Assembly: GCA_014376345.1 (NCBI GenBank)
Contig: JACMRS010000146.1
Location: 1-13,271 of the forward strand
Direction of reading: 5' to 3'
DNA from: Bacteroidia bacterium
Lineage (GTDB): Bacteria; Bacteroidota; Bacteroidia; NS11-12g; UBA955
DNA length: 13,271 nt
Shown here piece after piece: positions 6,960-11,909 of this stretch (positions are counted from its first letter, which is position 1; each line of letters opens with the position of its first letter). The translations under genes and the position numbers were made by a program. The notes under the pieces were generated by a model. The model did no database searches and was not told the origin of the DNA. It saw only the letters and a program-made list of their open reading frames with translations.

Positions 6960-7198
6960 ACATAGCGGACATTAAATTTCTTATTGCAGAATACACTATT
7001 GATGATCTTAAGAAAGCAGAAGATCAATTGCTTGATGAACAGGAACTTTTAATTGAAGTACCTGGTAAAGATGAAGGTGAAAAATTAACCCATCTTTTAG
7101 CGGCAATATGGTGTAAACATGAAATGAATAAAGAAGGCTGGAATGTGGCACTTGCTATCCGGAATTATTCGCTGAGAGTGAGAAACTCAATTACCTGA
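6956..7198 (+). CDS. DUF6952-like small protein, coupled to thioredoxin
   Basis: This 80-residue cytoplasmic protein has no assigned function. It is acidic in its first half (IDDLKKAEDQLLDEQELLIEV is in residues 15-35) and ends with a basic, helical ALAIRNYSLRVRNSI. The layout, an N-terminal helical part, a central helix, and a C-terminal Leu/Arg segment ending in Arg-x-x-Ser-Ile, resembles the DUF6952 family that I associate with thioredoxin operons in flavobacteria. I assign it on this pattern, not on a search. It has one cysteine (Cys53 region, AAIWCKHEM). The start ATG overlaps the thioredoxin stop (ATGA), so the two are made together and may act together. Its 3' end overlaps the convergent nuclease gene by 12 bases. 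Confidence 0.78.
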   Translation: MNIADIKFLIAEYTIDDLKKAEDQLLDEQELLIEVPGKDEGEKLTHLLAAIWCKHEMNKEGWNVALAIRNYSLRVRNSIT

Positions 7199-8272
7199 AC
7201 CACCTAATTTTAATGTAGTTTCTACAAGCCTGTGGTCGCTTGTCAGAATATGATCCTGATAATCAAACGCCCTGAAATAAGGACTATGCAGGATATAATC
7301 GATTCTGAAACTCGGCATTTTACCAATATAAGTATTGCCGATACCACTTCCTGATTCAATAAAAGCATCTTTCATACCTGTACTTAACTGACCATAAGTG
7401 TAAGACATTGGTGGATCGTTAAAATCACCACAAATAATCATGTTGCCACGTTCGTAATTATCGATGTGCTCACGCATTTCCTGCACTTGCTCTGCCCTTT
7501 TGATATAGGCTTCTCTCATGCGCCTCAACAACCCCTTAGACTGTTTCATTGCTTTGTCACCATCCGTTGGCATATCTCCCAAAAGATTGTAATCATCCTT
7601 CTTAAATCTAAACGACTGAAGGTGGGTATTGTAAACTCTGAAAGTATCTGAACCGGCAGCAATATCAGCATAAATACAAAGGTTTCCACTGTTTTCAAAT
7701 TCAAGTTTTCCTGATCTCACAATCGGATATCTCGACAAAATAATAGATCCATACTCGCCTTTTTTTCTCTTATCATCCAACACTTGAAAATACATATATT
7801 CAAGTCCTGATTGGCGTTTCAGCTTTTCTAAGGTTGAAGTCAGAACTTTTTCTACATTGATAAATTCTTGGAGACAAACCACATCATATTTATTTTGTTT
7901 TATAAATCCACCAATGGTATCTGCAAAAGATTTTTTCTCATAATAACCCTGAAGCTGTGTATTAAAAGTGGCGATTCTAAGTTGCCTGCCTCCGGGTTCA
8001 GCTGGTCTTCCATTAAACTGAACTACTTCAGAAATATGACTAAATCCACCTGCAATTGCAATCAGACTGTAAAGAAATTTTAACTTAAGCTGAAAGGCCC
8101 AATAAACAATAAACAAAATATTTCCGACAAGTAAAACAGGATAAGATAAGCCCAGTAAAGCTACAGGCCAGAAATATTCAGGATTGAGACTTGGTGACAA
8201 ATAGCAGAAACCAAGCAGTGCAACAAAAGCTACATTGGCCACAAACATGAACATATTCAGAACTCTTATCAT
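7187..8272 (-). CDS. Membrane-anchored endonuclease/exonuclease/phosphatase (EEP) family protein
   Basis: This 361-residue protein has three predicted membrane helices (about 8-26, 35-57 and 66-80) followed by an EEP domain (about 97-357). All catalytic landmarks are present: TFNTQ (Asn104), CLQEF (Glu136), YNTHLQ (His217), GDFNDPP (Asp283, Asn285), FRIDYIL (Asp325) and SDHRLV (Asp346, His347). The fold hydrolyses phosphodiesters or phosphomonoesters with a divalent metal; substrates range from DNA to lipids and sugar phosphates, so the exact reaction is open. The membrane anchor suggests a lipid or envelope substrate, or extracellular nucleic acid if the domain is outside. It begins 6 bases after the rhomboid stop, a pairing common in Bacteroidota, so the two are one operon. 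The ATG at 8270-8272 is right for the first helix. Confidence 0.92.
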   Translation of the reverse strand: MIRVLNMFMFVANVAFVALLGFCYLSPSLNPEYFWPVALLGLSYPVLLVGNILFIVYWAFQLKLKFLYSLIAIAGGFSHISEVVQFNGRPAEPGGRQLRIATFNTQLQGYYEKKSFADTIGGFIKQNKYDVVCLQEFINVEKVLTSTLEKLKRQSGLEYMYFQVLDDKRKKGEYGSIILSRYPIVRSGKLEFENSGNLCIYADIAAGSDTFRVYNTHLQSFRFKKDDYNLLGDMPTDGDKAMKQSKGLLRRMREAYIKRAEQVQEMREHIDNYERGNMIICGDFNDPPMSYTYGQLSTGMKDAFIESGSGIGNTYIGKMPSFRIDYILHSPYFRAFDYQDHILTSDHRLVETTLKLGGSGN

Positions 8273-8278
8273 CCTGAT

Positions 8279-9136
8279 TTATTTCTGACTGGCTTTAAAC
8301 AACATATCTTTTTCATCACTAGTTAGCCTGTCATAACCCGATCTTGAAATTTTATCGAGAATGGCATCAATATCATCCTGACTAGGCTTTATACGACCAC
8401 TGTTTTTTACAGCAGAGCGGTTGACATCAACTTTAAACTTTCTTGTAGGAATTTTATTGCGTTTGTTAAAAATATTGATAGTTGGAAATCGTATATTTCC
8501 ACGAATATATAACACGTAAAGCCATCCGAACAGCGCACCTCCTAAGTGGGCAATATGTCCACCTGAATTACCTGCACTGATCATAATTACATCAATTGAT
8601 ATAATAATAGCAGCAAGCCATTTAAGCTTTATACGAAAAACTCCGAAAAGGGCAAGCTCTTGTTCAGGCATATACACAGCGGTTGCTACCATAATTGCCA
8701 TTGCCGAAGCACTAGCGCCTCTGCAGGTGGCTAATGCACTAATATTTTCAAAAACCGGTAAAAAATTATAGGCTCCAAGAAATAATAATCCTCCAGCAAT
8801 ACCACCCAAGAAATAAAGTTTAACAATGTGTTTTTTACCTATTAATCCTTCAAGTAAATTGCCAAAAGTATATAGCCACAACATATTAAATAAAATATGA
8901 AAAATGCCTTCATGAATAAACTGGTAAGTGATGATAGTCCAAGGATGTCTTATGAAAATTCCACCATCGGAACTGAGCACAAAAAAGGAGACTATATCAT
9001 TGTTACTTTTAAATAACCAAAAGACCAGATAAACCAGTCTTTCAATAATAAAAACGGCGACATTAATATAAATGAACTTCAGAACATTGCTGTCAGATGT
9101 TCTGTATTTGAATTTGATCTCCTCCCAAATGTTCAT
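8279..9136 (-). CDS. Rhomboid-family intramembrane serine protease with DUF6576-like tail
   Basis: This 285-residue protein cleaves transmembrane segments within the membrane. Six hydrophobic helices lie between about 20 and 212. HILFNMLWLYTFG (80-92) carries His80 and Asn84 of the rhomboid core. The nucleophile is Ser142 in RGASASAM (GxSx form), and the partner is His197 in GGHIAHLGGALFGW. Both catalytic residues are therefore intact. After a basic linker (213-250), residues 253-285 (DDIDAILDKISRSGYDRLT and onward) match the short C-terminal extension (DUF6576-like) of Bacteroidota rhomboids. The ATG at 9134-9136 lies only 5 bases after a well-formed promoter. It leads a two-gene operon with the EEP protein. 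The second tandem rhomboid and mutL often seen here in relatives are absent; oxyR lies upstream instead. Substrates are unknown. Confidence 0.94.
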   Translation of the reverse strand: MNIWEEIKFKYRTSDSNVLKFIYINVAVFIIERLVYLVFWLFKSNNDIVSFFVLSSDGGIFIRHPWTIITYQFIHEGIFHILFNMLWLYTFGNLLEGLIGKKHIVKLYFLGGIAGGLLFLGAYNFLPVFENISALATCRGASASAMAIMVATAVYMPEQELALFGVFRIKLKWLAAIIISIDVIMISAGNSGGHIAHLGGALFGWLYVLYIRGNIRFPTINIFNKRNKIPTRKFKVDVNRSAVKNSGRIKPSQDDIDAILDKISRSGYDRLTSDEKDMLFKASQK

Positions 9137-9141
9137 TTACG

Positions 9142-9172
9142 CAAATATAAGGCTTGCAAAGAGATTTGCCAA
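9142..9172 (-). promoter_or_regulatory. Rhomboid operon promoter (-33 TTG, 20-base spacer, -7 TATATTTG)
   Basis: On the minus strand, TTG (9170-9172) and TATATTTG (9142-9149) are separated by 20 bases, an excellent fit to the Bacteroidota promoter. The -7 element ends 5 bases before the ATG, so the transcript is probably leaderless or nearly so. The spacer contains an inverted repeat, GCAAA-GAGA-TTTGC on the plus strand (9156-9169), where a regulator could bind. Confidence 0.68.
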
Positions 9173-9201
9173 TACCTTAAGACCGGCGTTTAATAAATTC
9201 G

Positions 9202-10137
9202 TCAGAACTTAACGACAGCGCGTTTTTCTTTCTTGCGCATCTTTTGTGGCATAGCTTCAATAATCTCCTCAGAAAGCGCTCTGATGAGCTTCTTTTTAAC
9301 AAAATTACGGTGAGTAAACATGCTTACCTCGCGGATAGGCTCAGGTGATCTGAAATATCTGATCATATCGCGTTGTTTGGCATTAAAATCTGCGAGAGCA
9401 AGTTCGGGTAAAATCGTCATGCCTTCATCCTGTTCTACTATGCGCTTTAAAGTTTCTATGCTTCCTGTCTGATAATTAAAACGACTTTGTTTGTTTACTT
9501 TTCCGCTTTTAGCACAAATATTCACTACCTGATTTCTCATGCAATGTCCTTCAGCCAGTATCCAGATGTCTTCAACATCAAGGTCTTCAGGCTTGATAGT
9601 TGTTTTCTTAAAAAGTTTGTTCGATTTAGAAACATAACCTACAAACTCTTCATAATATAGCGTTTCTTCATTCAGATTTTTATCTTTAATTGGTGAGGCC
9701 ATAATGCCACAATCAAGCTGATCTGTTTTTAACTGAATAATGATTTGCTCTGTTGTAAGTTCACTAACTGTAAGACTTACATTGGGATTTTTTTTGAGGA
9801 AACTAATTAAAAATCTTGGAATAAGATAAGGGGCAATAGTTGGAATTACACCCAATCGCAAAGTTCCCTGAAGAATCCCTTTTTCATTTTCAACAAGCTC
9901 GATAATTCTGCTGTGTTCTTTCAAAACATTTCGCGCCTGTTCTATAATAGCCGCTCCAATTTGTGTAGGAATGACAGGGTGTTTGGTGCGGTCGAATAAC
10001 TTTATTCCGAGTTCTTCTTCTAATTTCTGCACCTGCATACTTAGTGTTGGCTGCGTTACAAAACAATGTTCGGCTGCCTGAACAAAATTACGGTAGGTAT
10101 CAAGGGAGATGATATATTCGAGTTGGGTGATTGTCAT
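9202..10137 (-). CDS. oxyR: Hydrogen peroxide-sensing LysR-type regulator OxyR
   Basis: This 311-residue protein activates peroxide-defence genes when H2O2 forms a disulfide between two cysteines. The LysR helix-turn-helix covers about 1-60 (AAEHCFVTQPTLSMQVQKLE, then LFDRTKHPVIPT). The effector domain starts near 92 (TLRLGVIPTIAPYLIPRF). The redox motif EGHCMRNQVVNIC places the cysteines at 199 and 208, the same numbers and 9-residue spacing as E. coli OxyR, and EGH matches the E. coli context. This separates it from other LysR proteins such as CysB or MetR. No catalase or peroxiredoxin gene is adjacent, so it acts as a distant regulator; the nearest likely client is the peroxidase-thioredoxin cluster 3-4 kb away. 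The ATG at 10135-10137 gives the normal MTITQLEYI start. The C-terminal tail is basic. Confidence 0.95.
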   Translation of the reverse strand: MTITQLEYIISLDTYRNFVQAAEHCFVTQPTLSMQVQKLEEELGIKLFDRTKHPVIPTQIGAAIIEQARNVLKEHSRIIELVENEKGILQGTLRLGVIPTIAPYLIPRFLISFLKKNPNVSLTVSELTTEQIIIQLKTDQLDCGIMASPIKDKNLNEETLYYEEFVGYVSKSNKLFKKTTIKPEDLDVEDIWILAEGHCMRNQVVNICAKSGKVNKQSRFNYQTGSIETLKRIVEQDEGMTILPELALADFNAKQRDMIRYFRSPEPIREVSMFTHRNFVKKKLIRALSEEIIEAMPQKMRKKEKRAVVKF

Positions 10138-10140
10138 GAC

Positions 10141-10163
10141 TATAAATATTATTTATAAATATT
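10141..10163. repeat. Direct repeat TATAAATATT x2 just upstream of oxyR, possible autoregulatory site
   Basis: TATAAATATT occurs at 10141-10150 and again at 10154-10163, a 13-base period, and the segment 10150-10161 is itself a 12-base palindrome. It lies 3 bases upstream of the oxyR start codon. LysR proteins bind AT-rich, partly dyad sequences near their own promoters, so this may be an OxyR autoregulation site. Such AT-rich repeats also arise by chance here. Confidence 0.3.
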
Positions 10164-10190
10164 CAAAATAACATAAATTATATTAAACAA

Positions 10191-10220
10191 ACAAAGCCTT
10201 GTGTTAACACAAGGCTTTGT
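10191..10220 (-). terminator. Perfect 30-base palindrome, intrinsic terminator of the lipoprotein-YqaE gene
   Basis: The whole 30 bases are self-complementary: arm ACAAAGCCTTGTG, centre TTAA, and the mirror arm, folding into a 13-pair stem with a four-base loop. On the minus strand it lies 22 bases after the end of the lipoprotein-YqaE gene and is followed by TTGTTTAATATA, a moderately T-rich tract. This separates that gene from oxyR. On the plus strand no T tract follows, so it is read as a minus-strand terminator. Confidence 0.8.
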
Positions 10221-10242
10221 AAAAATCAATTCTAAGTTATGA

Positions 10243-10938
10243 TTAGCTCAGATCTATAACATCCAAAACTACAAGCAAGGCGTATAACCAGTATAATAAT
10301 AAGAAATGTAACAGAAGAGTAATCCAGAAATTAGTTGTAATATCACCGTCATGAAGATAAACTGCTATCAGACACAATATTGGAAACAATGAAAGAACTA
10401 CTAATAAAATAAGATTTGCATCAGAGTCTCCGCCAGTTTTCATTTTACCTGCTTTTGCAGTGTGGGTTGCTTCTGCAACTGCATACTTCATTTGTTTAAA
10501 AGCCTGTTTAAGTTCTTTCTTTTCTGCTTTTGTAATTTTTTTAGAAGAATTTACAGAAGCAGATTGAGAAGTAGTGCCGGCTGTTTTATCAGCTTCGGTA
10601 GAAATAGTAGAAACAGGTGATTCGGTACTTACCGTTTCAACAGTATTAATAGCTACTGTTTCTGTTTCATCAGCAATTACTGTCTCAGTTTCGGCAGCTT
10701 TTGAATCCACCGGTAACACACCGGATTTTCTAAGTGCTCTTTTTTGAGCTGAAGCTTCTTTAGCAGCAAGTGCTTCTTTCTCCAGCTTCTCTTGTTTCTT
10801 TTTACTTGCAAAAAGTTCAAAATTGTAACCTCTGCTGTAACGCATTTTTGTCAGCCCAACGCTGCCGCATGAACTTAAAAGCTGCACTGCCAAAAACAGT
10901 GCAATTACGTACCATGATGTTCTTTGTAGATTTTTCAT
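10243..10938 (-). CDS. Lipoprotein fused to a YqaE/Pmp3-type membrane module
   Basis: This 231-residue protein starts with a lipoprotein signal ending LLSSC (Cys24), followed by KMRYSRGYNFEL, a basic motif I have seen in the analogous Bacteroidota lipoproteins. A charged helical stretch (46-71, rich in Lys, Glu and Ala) leads into a low-complexity Thr/Ser/Val/Glu region (82-130), then a second Lys-rich helix (133-155). The last 55 residues contain two hydrophobic helices (about 174-195 and 203-227) around AVYLHDGDITTNFW, the signature of YqaE/Pmp3 proteins, which are normally about 52-60 residues alone and linked to membrane potential and stress. The fusion anchors the protein at both ends in the inner membrane with the middle in the periplasm. 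It is monocistronic, with its own promoter and terminator. Role is inferred only. Confidence 0.88.
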   Translation of the reverse strand: MKNLQRTSWYVIALFLAVQLLSSCGSVGLTKMRYSRGYNFELFASKKKQEKLEKEALAAKEASAQKRALRKSGVLPVDSKAAETETVIADETETVAINTVETVSTESPVSTISTEADKTAGTTSQSASVNSSKKITKAEKKELKQAFKQMKYAVAEATHTAKAGKMKTGGDSDANLILLVVLSLFPILCLIAVYLHDGDITTNFWITLLLHFLLLYWLYALLVVLDVIDLS

Positions 10939-10961
10939 TGTCTTATATAGTTTTGTTTATG

Positions 10962-10994
10962 CAAATGTGAGAAATTTTACACCAATATTTCAAA
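10962..10994 (-). promoter_or_regulatory. Promoter of the lipoprotein-YqaE gene (-33 TTTG, 21-base spacer, -7 CACATTTG)
   Basis: On the minus strand, TTTG (10991-10994) and CACATTTG (10962-10969) are 21 bases apart. The -7 element differs from TAnnTTTG by one base. The ATG lies 23 bases further on, giving a short ordinary leader. It separates this gene from the deaminase gene upstream, whose stop is at 11028. Confidence 0.6.
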
Positions 10995-11027
10995 ATATTC
11001 TTATTTTTTGTTAACAGCATAATAATT

Positions 11028-11906
11028 CTAAACTATTCGCGGACTACCACCGGTATGTAATATCAGAATTTTAGATCCTTTTTTAAAATAACCCTCTGCA
11101 AGCAAAGAAGTGATTCCCATCAGCATTTTACCCAGATATATTTTATCAGCTAAAATGCCGGTTTCTGTAGTAAATTTATCAATAAAATCTATAAGTTCTG
11201 AATCTGTTTTTCCATAACCACCACGACTGAACTGATGGAAAATTTCCGAGTTTAAAAAGCCATTCTCATTCATTTTATCATCCAGACTTTTATTGTTTTT
11301 CATAACAGAAAAACCAAGAACTTTAGTTTGAAGTTTTTTTCTTTCACAGGCATCCGAAATACCTTTGGCAGTAGTGGCTGTACCCACAGGCAGACAAATG
11401 AAATCATAATTATTCTGAAGTTCATCTACAATTACTTCACACCCTTTTTCTCCCAATAAACCTGCTCCGCCTTCATCAATAAAATAACAACCTTCATTTT
11501 GCTCACTATATTTTTCAAACAAAACTTTTTTATCTCTGTAGCTTTCTCTCGAAACCTTAATTTGCTTCATGCCATATTGATCGCAGATTAAATCGTAATT
11601 ATTTTTCTCTCTCACCTCTTCTCCCCGCATAAAAGCAGTGGTTTTGAAGCCATACAGACTACCGGCAAAAGCAGTAGCTACAACATGATTACTGTAAGCA
11701 CCTCCAAAGGTTAAAAGTTCAGTTTTATTATTTTCCCTTGCATCAGTTAACTGGAGATTTAGTTTTCTCCATTTATTTCCGGAAACAACAGGATGAATCA
11801 AATCATCGCGTTTAATGTAAAAATCAACACCATAACCATCAAATAAACTGAAGTTTAAATTCCGCTCTACGGAACGTTCTGTGCTTATTTCGTTAACTTC
11901 ATACAC
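11028..11906 (-). CDS. PLP-dependent ACC deaminase / D-cysteine desulfhydrase family protein
   Basis: This 292-residue fold-type II pyridoxal phosphate enzyme belongs to the 1-aminocyclopropane-1-carboxylate deaminase / D-cysteine desulfhydrase family. The segment IKRDDLIHPVVSGNKWRKL (31-49) contains the PLP lysine, Lys45. GGAYSNH (68-74) has Ser72, Asn73 and His74 of the cofactor and substrate site, and PVGTATTAKG (about 173-182) is the phosphate-binding loop. The C-terminal LHTGGSPRI is conserved in the family. Release of sulfide, pyruvate and ammonia from D-cysteine is the likely reaction; ACC deamination needs residues I cannot verify by eye. The start is a GTG (11904-11906) three bases after the aminopeptidase stop; the ATG at 11900-11902 is out of frame. 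The two genes are probably coupled. Confidence 0.9.
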   Translation of the reverse strand: MYEVNEISTERSVERNLNFSLFDGYGVDFYIKRDDLIHPVVSGNKWRKLNLQLTDARENNKTELLTFGGAYSNHVVATAFAGSLYGFKTTAFMRGEEVREKNNYDLICDQYGMKQIKVSRESYRDKKVLFEKYSEQNEGCYFIDEGGAGLLGEKGCEVIVDELQNNYDFICLPVGTATTAKGISDACERKKLQTKVLGFSVMKNNKSLDDKMNENGFLNSEIFHQFSRGGYGKTDSELIDFIDKFTTETGILADKIYLGKMLMGITSLLAEGYFKKGSKILILHTGGSPRIV

Positions 11907-11909
11907 AAT

